Below, piece after piece: positions 1-6,388 of a DNA stretch of 11,408 nucleotides. The stretch comes from a bacterium. GTDB taxonomy: Bacteria; Zixibacteria; MSB-5A5; GN15; FEB-12. The stretch covers positions 1-11,408 of the forward strand of contig DAOVOW010000027.1 in assembly GCA_030629485.1 (NCBI GenBank). Direction: 5' to 3'. Every line of letters begins with the position of its first letter. Positions within the stretch are counted from its first letter, which is position 1. Made by a program: the position numbers and the translations under genes. Below the pieces are notes generated by a model. The model was not told the DNA's origin and ran no database searches. It saw nothing but the letters and a program-made list of their open reading frames with translations.

Positions 1-84
1 ATGTTCTGTGAGTTCAGACGGTCAGATCTTTCACGCCGAAAAGCATTTGCAATCCGGCCCCCCCTTTTGCATGCTACTTTTCAA

Positions 85-160
85 GGTATGAACCGGGCAG
101 ATAGGTAACAGATTAAACCGGAGACATAGGTAACAGGTTACTTTGGGTATGAATTGGCGG
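85..160. repeat. Nested direct repeats, possible worn insertion-sequence end
   Basis: Two direct repeats are nested here. ATAGGTAACAG followed by (A/G)TTA occurs at 101-115 and 126-140, a 25-base period. GGTATGAA occurs outside them at 85-92 and 146-153. Repeats containing GTTACCTAT in the reverse sense remind me of the end regions of some integrase-type insertion sequences, but no transposase is present and no paired end is visible. It is therefore either an isolated IS remnant or a multi-site protein-binding region. The repeats are seen; the IS origin is inferred. Confidence 0.4.
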
Positions 161-175
161 GGGGCCCGGACGTTC

Positions 176-354
176 GGGCTTGTTGAAAAAGTCTCTACAC
201 ATAGTTGCGGCAGGTCTGGTCCGCCGCGGCGGACGCAAGCGGATTTGTGTGACCTGCCGCTCCTGTCTGACATGTACTAACGTGTCAGGTCACAATCCCG
301 TTTTCACGGGATCAAGACCTGACACAACGGCACAAGGGGTTTTTCAACAAGCCC
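176..354. mobile_element. MITE-like 179-bp element with 15-bp terminal inverted repeats
   Basis: GGGCTTGTTGAAAAA at 176-190 is matched perfectly in inverse by TTTTTCAACAAGCCC at 340-354. The interior is almost entirely palindromic. GCGGCAGGTC (207-216) pairs with GACCTGCCGC (251-260). GTCCGCCGCGGCGGAC (219-234) is a perfect 16-base palindrome. CTGACATG (267-274) can pair with CGTGTCAG (281-288) with one G-T wobble. GTGTCAGGTC (282-291) pairs with GACCTGACAC (316-325) around a further ATCCCG/CGGGAT hairpin (295-300, 307-312). There is no coding capacity worth the name and no clear target-site duplication. Size, terminal repeats and folding fit a non-autonomous miniature element; mobility is inferred. 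Confidence 0.6.
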
Positions 355-469
355 CTGCGCGGGAATGACAGAAGAGATTCACTTCAGTCGAAACCGCGAG
401 GATATCGATCTCCAAAGATATTCAGAATGAAGCTGGATGTGCGTGCAGCACGTGGACGCCATTTATGGC

Positions 470-1864
470 TTATGGCCTGAACGGCTGGTGCATGCCCTGT
501 TGTTTTTCTCTCATGTATTTCCTGGTCATGGCCACTATCACGCCCGACAGGCCAAGCAAAGCAAACAGGTTCGGTATCGCCATCATACCGTTGGCAATAT
601 CAGCATACGACCAGACCGCTACCAGATCGAGCCGCGCTCCCAACAGCGTGAAGATCACGTAGACCATTTTGTACGGCAGTTTGGCCCACGATCCAAGCAC
701 GTACTCGATCCCTTTCTCACCATAGTATGACCAACTAAGAACAGTCGAATACGAAAACAGCAGGATACCGATTACGACCATCCACTTGCCGTAAATCGGC
801 AGCGACTTGTCGAACGCCGCCATCGTCAACGGCGCGCTGTTGAGACCACCGTCCCACAACCCACTGGTGATAATTATCAGCGCCGTCATCGTGCAGATAA
901 CGAGCGTATCGATGAACGGACCTAACATCGCCACCAAACCCTCGCGCACCGGCTCTTCGACTTTGGCTGTCGAGTGCGCCATAGCCGCCGAACCCTGACC
1001 GGATTCATTCGAGAACAATCCGCGCCTGAGACCCCAGGTGAAGGTCATCCAGACCGTAGCCCCACCGGCCGCGCCGCCTATGACGGCCGTCGGGTTGAAC
1101 GCGTGGTAAAAGATAAGGTTGAACGCCGGCAGGATCTCGTCAACGTGCATGAGCAACACCACCAGTGCCGAGAGCACGTACACCACCGACATAAACGGCA
1201 CGAGATACGACGCCACACGTCCGATTCGTCTGATGCCACCGAGAATCACCGCCGCCACCAACGTGCTGATGACGATTCCGATTATCCAGCGCCACATGGC
1301 GATGTTTTCCGGCGCAACCTCGAACACATCGACAAGCGAATGCGCCAGCGTATTGGACTGCACCATGTTCCCCGCACCCAGCGCCGCCACCGCCGTGCAT
1401 AAGGCAAAAACCCACGCCAACGGTTTGAAGTAGCGGCCCAGTCCCAGTTCGATGAAATACATCGGCCCACCGCGTATGTTGCCGTCCGGTTCCACTTTGC
1501 GGTACTTGATAGCCAGCGTGCACTCGGTGTACTTGATAGCCATTCCAAAAAGGGCCGTGACCCACATCCAAAAGATAGCACCCGGCCCGCCCCAGTAGAT
1601 GGCAATCGCCACGCCGCCGATATTGCCGATGCCGATAGTTGCGCTCAAGGCCGCCGACAGCGCCTGAAAGTGTGTCAACTGCCCTTTGTGCGCCGGGTCG
1701 TCGTAGCGGCCGGTGGTGATCCCGACCCCATGCGCGAACCCGCGAAACTGGATGAAGACGAGCCGAAGAGTGAGAAACAGGCCCGTGACCAGGAGAATGC
1801 TGGCCATCGGCGCTCCCCAGAGGAAGTCGGAGATGCTTGAAAGTATGTCGTTCAATGCTTCCAT
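470..1864 (-). CDS. AGCS-family sodium:alanine (amino acid) symporter
   Basis: This is an inner-membrane carrier that imports alanine or glycine with sodium. At 464 residues it has normal family length and is hydrophobic throughout. Family signatures are plain: ATIGIGNIGGVAIAIYWGGP (about residues 75-94), GGPMYF (132-137), the RGLFSNESGQGSAAMAHSTA segment (281-300) containing the conserved SNE-G-GSA core, FIDTLVICTMTALI (317-330), YGEKGIEYVLG (381-391) and a C-terminal DIANGMMAIPNLFALLGLSG stretch (422-441). The ATG is supported because MEALNDILSSISDFLWG matches how the family usually begins. No Shine-Dalgarno sequence precedes it. It diverges from pabB across 148 bases. Substrate (alanine, glycine or another small amino acid) cannot be fixed from sequence. 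Family assignment is very secure. Confidence 0.96.
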   Translation of the reverse strand: MEALNDILSSISDFLWGAPMASILLVTGLFLTLRLVFIQFRGFAHGVGITTGRYDDPAHKGQLTHFQALSAALSATIGIGNIGGVAIAIYWGGPGAIFWMWVTALFGMAIKYTECTLAIKYRKVEPDGNIRGGPMYFIELGLGRYFKPLAWVFALCTAVAALGAGNMVQSNTLAHSLVDVFEVAPENIAMWRWIIGIVISTLVAAVILGGIRRIGRVASYLVPFMSVVYVLSALVVLLMHVDEILPAFNLIFYHAFNPTAVIGGAAGGATVWMTFTWGLRRGLFSNESGQGSAAMAHSTAKVEEPVREGLVAMLGPFIDTLVICTMTALIIITSGLWDGGLNSAPLTMAAFDKSLPIYGKWMVVIGILLFSYSTVLSWSYYGEKGIEYVLGSWAKLPYKMVYVIFTLLGARLDLVAVWSYADIANGMMAIPNLFALLGLSGVIVAMTRKYMREKQQGMHQPFRP

Positions 1865-1875
1865 GCGTTGGGGTG

Positions 1876-1904
1876 TAGATAAGCCATTGTTGAAACCCGA
1901 TCAA
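1876..1904 (-). promoter_or_regulatory. Candidate promoter of the AGCS symporter
   Basis: Reading the minus strand, TTGATC (1899-1904) is followed after 17 bases by TATCTA (1876-1881). The predicted start would lie about five bases before the ATG at 1864, and there is no ribosome-binding sequence, so a near-leaderless transcript is implied. The match to the sigma-70 consensus is moderate only. Confidence 0.35.
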
Positions 1905-1973
1905 GGGAAATGTGGGAGGGGCCTGCTGAAGACTTGTCCACATGACCACGAATCTCCCGCCCGGATTCAGCAC

Positions 1974-2001
1974 TTGACAATCCGGTTATGAGAAGTAGCT
2001 T
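1974..2001 (+). promoter_or_regulatory. Candidate promoter of the pabB-pabC pair
   Basis: A perfect TTGACA (1974-1979) is followed after 16 bases by TAGCTT (1996-2001), a poor -10 hexamer. Transcription would begin about five bases before the ATG at 2013, with no good ribosome-binding site in between. The -35 match is good and the rest is weak. Confidence 0.3.
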
Positions 2002-2012
2002 GCCGATCTGGT

Positions 2013-3341
2013 ATGGAGACATTGGTACTCACAAACACGCAAAAGCAATCTCCGGAATCGGTTTTTGCGCCTCTGGCCGACCGGCCCGGATCGGTCTGGC
2101 TGGATTCGTCGATGCATTTTTCAGATCGCGGACGCAGTTCATTCATCGCCGAAGATCCACAGTTCGACGTCATGTTAGAGAATGACCGAGTTTTGGTAAG
2201 AGCGCCAAACCGAAGCCTCCAGACGCTCCCCGGTGATCAGATATGGGATCTGTTGACACAGTTGTGGAACAGCCGAGAGTACTTTTCGGTGGGGTATATC
2301 AGCTACGAAGCAACCCTGCCGTTCTTAGGGGTGGCCAGTCGTCATCAGAGATGCGACATTCCGTCGGTACGGTTCCTGTTCTACGATACGGTGCGGAAGT
2401 TTGAACATTCCTGCGGTGAAGACGCCCTCGGCCAGGCCGATCATGACAACCACCATGACCTCACGAAGCAAGGCGAAGACTCTTTCAGCTCTGTCGATCC
2501 GGTCGGCGACTGGCACCACACCATTGAGCGGGAAGACTACCTGGATCGTGTCCGAACCATCAAAGATCACATCCGCGAGGGGGATATCTACCAGGCCAAC
2601 TTCACTACCCGCATCGATGTGAGCAACACCGAGCCTCCGTTCGAGGTGTATCGCAAGTTGAGACGACTAAACCCGGCGCCGTATAGTGCCTACATGAATT
2701 TCGGGGATTATCAGGTCTTGTCGTCTTCGCCGGAGCGGATGTTTGCCAAACGAGGCCGTCGTCTCAGCACCAGTCCCATCAAAGGTACTATTGCTCGCGG
2801 CAACGACCGTTCCCAGTCCGCACGAAACCGCCGACGCTTGCTCGAGTCGGAAAAGGACCGTGCTGAATTGCTGATGATTGTCGACCTCGAACGCAACGAC
2901 CTCGGTCGCATCGCCCGCCCCGGTTCAGTGTCGGTCGATCATCTGTTCAAGACGGAAACTTACTCGTCGGTGATCCATCTCGTGAGCAACATCTCAGCCG
3001 AGTTGGCTTCTGAGGTATCGACGACCGACGTAATATCTGCCATGCTCCCGGGCGGTTCGATTACCGGCGCACCCAAGAAGCGGGCGGTGGAGATTATCAA
3101 TGAACTGGAGGTCTGTCCGCGGTCGGTTTATACCGGTTGCATCGGATATGTTCATGGAGACGATGCCGACTTCAATATTGCAATTCGTACTATGACCTAT
3201 GCTGACTCAGTCTACCGAATTCATGCCGGGGGCGGGATTGTCGCCGACAGCGATCCGGAAGGGGAATACCGGGAAATGCTATTGAAGGCCCACAATCTGC
3301 TACAGGCTGTCGGTGTCCAAATGGAGTCGGCGGCGTGCTGA
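2013..3341 (+). CDS. pabB: Aminodeoxychorismate synthase component I
   Basis: This enzyme adds ammonia to chorismate to give 4-amino-4-deoxychorismate, the first step of p-aminobenzoate and folate synthesis in the cytoplasm. At 442 residues it has the normal PabB length. Visible motifs are GYISYE (94-99), GDIYQANFT (190-198), PIKGT (255-259), IVDLERNDLGRI (289-300), PGGSITGAPK (346-355) and GGGIVADSDPEGEY (406-419). The lysine of PIKGT (K257) marks aminodeoxychorismate synthase; anthranilate synthase TrpE has PIAGT. The N-terminal 20 residues are not conserved-looking, so a slightly later start is possible. It overlaps the next gene by 7 bases. The glutaminase subunit PabA is not in the window. 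It could work with a PabA/TrpG encoded elsewhere. Confidence 0.93.
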   Translation: METLVLTNTQKQSPESVFAPLADRPGSVWLDSSMHFSDRGRSSFIAEDPQFDVMLENDRVLVRAPNRSLQTLPGDQIWDLLTQLWNSREYFSVGYISYEATLPFLGVASRHQRCDIPSVRFLFYDTVRKFEHSCGEDALGQADHDNHHDLTKQGEDSFSSVDPVGDWHHTIEREDYLDRVRTIKDHIREGDIYQANFTTRIDVSNTEPPFEVYRKLRRLNPAPYSAYMNFGDYQVLSSSPERMFAKRGRRLSTSPIKGTIARGNDRSQSARNRRRLLESEKDRAELLMIVDLERNDLGRIARPGSVSVDHLFKTETYSSVIHLVSNISAELASEVSTTDVISAMLPGGSITGAPKKRAVEIINELEVCPRSVYTGCIGYVHGDDADFNIAIRTMTYADSVYRIHAGGGIVADSDPEGEYREMLLKAHNLLQAVGVQMESAAC

Positions 3342-4177
3342 AAACAGTTACCACCATAAACGGACGTTTTGTCGACCGCCGGAATGCGCGCATCTCCGTC
3401 TTCGACAACTCACTACTCTATGCCGAGGGTTTGTTTGAAACGTTCCTGGCTATCGATGATCGCATCATCTTCATCGAAGGGCATCTGAAACGATTGTATC
3501 GTGGAGCGCGCGTAATCGGGCTGGAGATACCTGCGTCGCCGGAGAAACTGACGGCATGGATGCGAAAGACCGTGCGCGCCCATCCCGACCGAATCACCAA
3601 GCTCCGCCTGACGCTCACCGCCGGTGAAGCGGCGCGCTGGGTGGGTCGGCAGGGGAGACCGCAGGTGATCCTGAGCGCCTCACCGCACACCATGCCCACC
3701 CAGCCCTACACTCTCCACGTCTCCCGTTTCCGTGTCGACCACAAATCCGTTTTTCGGCGTATCAAGACGCTGTCGTACGCTATCCATGCCGCCGCGCTCG
3801 GCCAGGCCAGGAAGGCAAACTGCGATGATGCGCTTATGCTTAACCAAAACGACCAGGTCGCTGAAGTCACCTCCGCCAACATCTATTGGGTAGAACGTGG
3901 ACATATCTACACGCCGCCCATCACGTCCGGCTGTCTCGAAGGTGTCACGCGCAAAACTGTTCTCAAAGAAGCTCGGAAGCTCGGCTACATCATTGCAGAA
4001 AAAAACTGCTCACTGGCAAGATTGCTCAAGGCGGATGAGGTCTTCATATCAAGCTCGTTGAAACTCGTTGTCGGTGTGTCGGTGATCAAGATCGGTCGCA
4101 AGGGACACCGCCTCGCCACCGGCGACATCACCAGCCAACTCAGAGAGCACTTCTACCGACTGGTCGATTTGCACTGA
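3335..4177 (+). CDS. pabC: Class IV aminotransferase-fold protein, probable aminodeoxychorismate lyase
   Basis: This is a PLP enzyme of fold type IV, 280 residues. The family includes aminodeoxychorismate lyase (PabC), branched-chain aminotransferase and D-amino acid aminotransferase. Signature features: SVFDNSLLYAEGLFET near the N-terminus (21-36), the likely PLP lysine K144 in IKTLSYAIHA, the E177 segment VAEVTSANIYWV, and TPPITSGCLEGVTR (193-206). Subfamily is decided by context: the gene starts with GTG inside the end of pabB, with a GGAG sequence at 3323-3326 eight bases upstream, so the two are translationally coupled. This fits PabC, which releases pyruvate from aminodeoxychorismate to give p-aminobenzoate. 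An aminotransferase role is not excluded by sequence alone. Confidence 0.85.
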   Translation: MLKTVTTINGRFVDRRNARISVFDNSLLYAEGLFETFLAIDDRIIFIEGHLKRLYRGARVIGLEIPASPEKLTAWMRKTVRAHPDRITKLRLTLTAGEAARWVGRQGRPQVILSASPHTMPTQPYTLHVSRFRVDHKSVFRRIKTLSYAIHAAALGQARKANCDDALMLNQNDQVAEVTSANIYWVERGHIYTPPITSGCLEGVTRKTVLKEARKLGYIIAEKNCSLARLLKADEVFISSSLKLVVGVSVIKIGRKGHRLATGDITSQLREHFYRLVDLH

Positions 4178-4549
4178 GTGAACGCACTCGCCGGAGGTTA
4201 TCCCAACGGCATGTATTCATTCACTTCTTGAAAGGGGCGGCCAAAGGTCAGGGTGTGTTCCGTGTGCCCGCGTGATCTTCAGATCGCGCGCGTGCCAGTG
4301 GCTGAGTCTGAAGACTCAGCCACCACAACGAATAGTGCAAAGGGCGGGGTGAGTTTGTACGCGGCGTACGTCCTCATGCGCCGCAAAAAACAGGTGTGCC
4401 TGTCACCTCTGAAGAGGGGACTTTGAGCCGGCAGCACCTGACCTGCTCTCGTCAGAGTCACCACCCAACAGTTTTTTGTTTGACTCGATTGTGAGGTGGC
4501 TCCTTCTTGCCACTGATTAAGTAAACCTGTTTTGACCAAAGGTAACGCT
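4178..4549. other. Gene-free region between pabC and the beta-barrel gene
   Basis: No credible gene lies here. It contains three hairpins with TTCA/TGAA loops (described separately). A GCGGCG/CGCCGC pairing lies at about 4362-4385, and a GTGGC/GCCAC hairpin at about 4496-4513 precedes the next gene. A short GAGTG-AACG-CACTC hairpin (4176-4189) begins in the pabC stop codon but has no T-run. A TTGACT at 4480-4485 has no acceptable -10 partner, so the promoter of the next gene was not located. Confidence 0.65.
4269..4417. repeat. Three hairpins sharing TTCA/TGAA loops
   Basis: Hairpin 1 pairs CGCGTGATC (4269-4277) with GATCGCGCG (4282-4290) across a TTCA loop, with one G-T wobble. Hairpin 2 pairs GTGGCTGAGTC (4298-4308) perfectly with GACTCAGCCAC (4313-4323) across TGAA. 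Hairpin 3 pairs CCTC (4406-4409) with GAGG (4414-4417) across TGAA. The first two are separated by only seven bases and their loops are reverse complements. No T-run follows, so intrinsic termination is unlikely. They look like members of a dispersed palindromic repeat family. Confidence 0.6.
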
Positions 4550-5365
4550 ATGTATAGACTCATCACTTCCGTCATCGTATCGTCAATGTTGTTGATCGCC
4601 GCGTCCGCTTCGGCTCAAGATCGGATCAGTGGCGTCCAGACCAGTCTTTACGATGTGCCCCCGCGATGGCTGGTGGACATGCCGACCGCTGGAACTGTCC
4701 CCCGCGCCCACTACACCGTTGGATTTCGTTTCTACCCCAACGGCGGCGCCCTGGCCCGCACGAATATCGGTCTGTCGCACCGGCTGACGCTGGGGATTTC
4801 CTACGGCGCCGAGGATATCATCTCCAATCGGGAGCCGAACTGGAATCCGAAGATTGAGTTCAATGTCAAGTTTCGCATCATCGATGAGATAGAAGTCTTC
4901 CCGGCGGTGACGGTCGGTTTTTGTTCGCAGGGATTGGGCGCCTGGAACTCAGATCTGGATCGATACGCTTTCAAGTCGCGTGGGTTCTATGCTGTCGTCA
5001 GTCGCAGTTTCTACTTTTACGACTGGACTTCGGGCTGGCATGCCGGGATCAATTACTCGATGGAGAACGACATTGATGACGAGACCGACGCCAACCTCTT
5101 CGGCGGGTTCGACGCTACCTTCAAGTACAACTTCGCGCTAATGATTGAATACGACGCCGCGCTCAATGACAACAAGTCGAAACTGCCCGATGGGACCCCG
5201 AACGAGTTCGCGGGGCATGGTCGTGGGTATCTTAACAGTTCGATCAAGTGGCTGGTTACTGAGAACTTTGAACTCGAGTTCCTGATGAAGGACCTTCTCG
5301 TCAACCGCCCTGAGGCCGACACTTTCACCCGCGCCGTGCGACTGACGTATATCGAGAGGTTCTGA
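4550..5365 (+). CDS. Exported protein, probable outer-membrane beta-barrel
   Basis: I do not recognise a named family. From the ATG at 4550 the product is 271 residues. It begins with a classical signal peptide (MYR, a hydrophobic core, then ASASA-QD, with cleavage likely after A22). The mature part is rich in alternating aromatic and polar residues, for example HYTVGFRFYPNGG (54-66), LTLGISYG (79-86) and FYAVVSRSFYFYD, and it ends in YIERF. A terminal phenylalanine after such strands is the usual outer-membrane barrel insertion signal. An in-frame TTG at 4532 would put extra polar residues before the signal peptide. The ATG is preferred because AAAGG sits seven bases before it (4538-4542). 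Function is unknown: porin-like or envelope structural roles are possible. Confidence 0.8.
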   Translation: MYRLITSVIVSSMLLIAASASAQDRISGVQTSLYDVPPRWLVDMPTAGTVPRAHYTVGFRFYPNGGALARTNIGLSHRLTLGISYGAEDIISNREPNWNPKIEFNVKFRIIDEIEVFPAVTVGFCSQGLGAWNSDLDRYAFKSRGFYAVVSRSFYFYDWTSGWHAGINYSMENDIDDETDANLFGGFDATFKYNFALMIEYDAALNDNKSKLPDGTPNEFAGHGRGYLNSSIKWLVTENFELEFLMKDLLVNRPEADTFTRAVRLTYIERF

Positions 5366-5395
5366 TATGGCGAGTCGTCGCCCCGACCGGACGTC

Positions 5396-5456
5396 GTCAC
5401 CCTGAGCGGAGTCGAAGGGTGACAGCAGAAAGTACGCATGCTTCGACTCCGCTCAG
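5396..5456. repeat. Inverted pair of a 16-bp dispersed repeat
   Basis: CTGAGCGGAGTCGAAG (5402-5417) and its exact inverse CTTCGACTCCGCTCAG (5441-5456) lie 23 bases apart and could form a 16-bp stem. The left copy is itself flanked by GTCACCC (5396-5402) and GGGTGAC (5417-5423). A third copy lies at 6285-6300. This type of repeat is scattered between genes in many bacterial genomes, as far as I recall. Confidence 0.75.
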
Positions 5457-5491
5457 CACGAGGTGATTATGAATAGTCCCAAGGCACGATT

Positions 5492-6208
5492 ATGAAAACT
5501 TCACCCTTCATCACCCAACTCGCCGACGAGCTCAAAAAGTACAAGTCGCGCAAGTATCGCATCAACGCCCAACGGTTCTTCAAAGAAAAGCTCGAACAAC
5601 CCTGGATGCTCAAGGGAGCGATTTTCAAACAGTTGGCTAACGATGCATGGCAGGGGATCAAAAGTCGACCCAAGAAGGAGGTTTTTGAGCTATGCGAAGA
5701 GTTGCTCGAGAGCGACCTCGAGGCGCATGTTGGTTTCGCCTTCGACTTCGCCTATCGTTGCCGCAAGGATTTCACGAAGTCCGATTTCGCGCGGTTTGAA
5801 CGATGGGGTAAGAAGTACTTCACCAATTGGGGCACCGTCGACAATCTTTGCTGCCGGGCGTTGGGACATTTGATCCTGACGTATCCGGAGTTGATCCCTC
5901 GCACCCGGAAGTGGGCGACATCGAAGAATCTGTGGATGCGTCGCGCTTCGGCGGTATGCTTGATCGTATCACTAAGGAAGAAGCAGGCGCTGCCGGATGC
6001 CTTCGAGGTTGCCGACACGCTCATGATGGACGAGGAAGACCTGGTGCAGAAGGGGTACGGCTGGATGCTCAAGGAAGCGACCCACGAGTTCCGCGACGAA
6101 GTCTACGAGTATGTGCTGAAACACCGCGCCGTCATGCCGCGCACGGCGCTACGCTATGCGATCGAGAAACTGCCCAAAGAGATGCGCAAAGAGGCGATGA
6201 AGCGGTAG
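5492..6208 (+). CDS. DNA alkylation repeat protein (AlkD-like)
   Basis: This is a 238-residue all-helical protein of the DNA alkylation repeat (HEAT-like) family, close to AlkD glycosylases. Characterised members excise N3- and N7-alkylated purines from DNA without flipping the base. Characteristic segments are NWGTVDNLCCRALGH (112-126), LWMRRASAVCLIV (147-159), VQKGYGWMLKEA (185-196) and MPRTALRYAIEKLP (215-228). W113, D117, the R150/R151 pair and W191 are at places corresponding to the Trp/Asp/Arg/Trp that matter in Bacillus AlkD, although I aligned them only by eye. AAGG at 5481-5484 precedes the ATG by seven bases. The gene stands alone and is bracketed on both sides by the same 16-bp repeat, so it may have been acquired as a unit. 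Damage specificity cannot be read from sequence. Confidence 0.9.
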   Translation: MKTSPFITQLADELKKYKSRKYRINAQRFFKEKLEQPWMLKGAIFKQLANDAWQGIKSRPKKEVFELCEELLESDLEAHVGFAFDFAYRCRKDFTKSDFARFERWGKKYFTNWGTVDNLCCRALGHLILTYPELIPRTRKWATSKNLWMRRASAVCLIVSLRKKQALPDAFEVADTLMMDEEDLVQKGYGWMLKEATHEFRDEVYEYVLKHRAVMPRTALRYAIEKLPKEMRKEAMKR

Positions 6209-6213
6209 TCATT

Positions 6214-6274
6214 GTAGGTCAGGAGCCCTGCGCTCCTGACGATATCCGTCAGGTCCACAAGGGACCTGACCTAC
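6214..6274. repeat. Nested GTCAGG palindromes
   Basis: GTCAGGAGC (6218-6226) pairs with GCTCCTGAC (6232-6240), and GTCAGGTCC (6248-6256) pairs with GGACCTGAC (6262-6270); each has a five-base loop. The outer GTAGGTCAGG (6214-6223) also pairs with CCTGACCTAC (6265-6274), so the unit can fold either as two adjacent hairpins or as one long stem. A fragment GTAGGTCAGGA recurs at about 6379-6390. The unit sits just after the AlkD-like stop codon. No T-run follows, so a terminator is not claimed. Confidence 0.75.
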
Positions 6275-6280
6275 TTCGCT

Positions 6281-6326
6281 CACCCTTCGACTCCGCTCAG
6301 GATGACGTTGTGCCGCTCAGGATGAC
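6281..6326. repeat. Further copy of the 16-bp dispersed repeat with a partial duplication
   Basis: CTTCGACTCCGCTCAG at 6285-6300 is identical and in the same direction to 5441-5456. Its right part, CCGCTCAGGATGAC, is duplicated 20 bases later (6293-6306 and 6313-6326). Downstream at 6339-6350 is a small CCCAT-AA-ATGGG hairpin. With the copies at 5402-5456 this brackets the AlkD-like gene. Confidence 0.75.
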
Positions 6327-6388
6327 ACGGTCAAGCCGCCCATAAATGGGTTTCATGCGCTACGCGCGCCACAAAACGTAGGTCAGGA

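Larger units (their letters stand above)
1..469. other. Gene-free left region
   Basis: No credible gene is present. The stretch holds the nested direct repeats (85-160), the inverted-repeat element (176-354) and about 115 bases of nondescript sequence next to the symporter stop codon. A small GCCAT-TT-ATGGC hairpin at 461-472 overlaps that stop codon but has no following T-run, so I do not call it a terminator. Confidence 0.7.

Noticed and set aside
31..273. 80-codon open frame on the minus strand in the left region
   Set aside because: It runs through the direct repeats and into the folded element, has no domain-like pattern and no ribosome-binding site. It is a by-product of repeat sequence.
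1140..1973. 277-codon minus-strand frame overlapping the symporter gene
   Set aside because: It is out of frame with an unmistakable AGCS protein, and its translation is rich in H, R and G with no family signature. It is a shadow frame.
4279..4575. 98-codon minus-strand frame in the gene-free region
   Set aside because: It overlaps the hairpins and the start of the exported protein, and has no recognisable domain.
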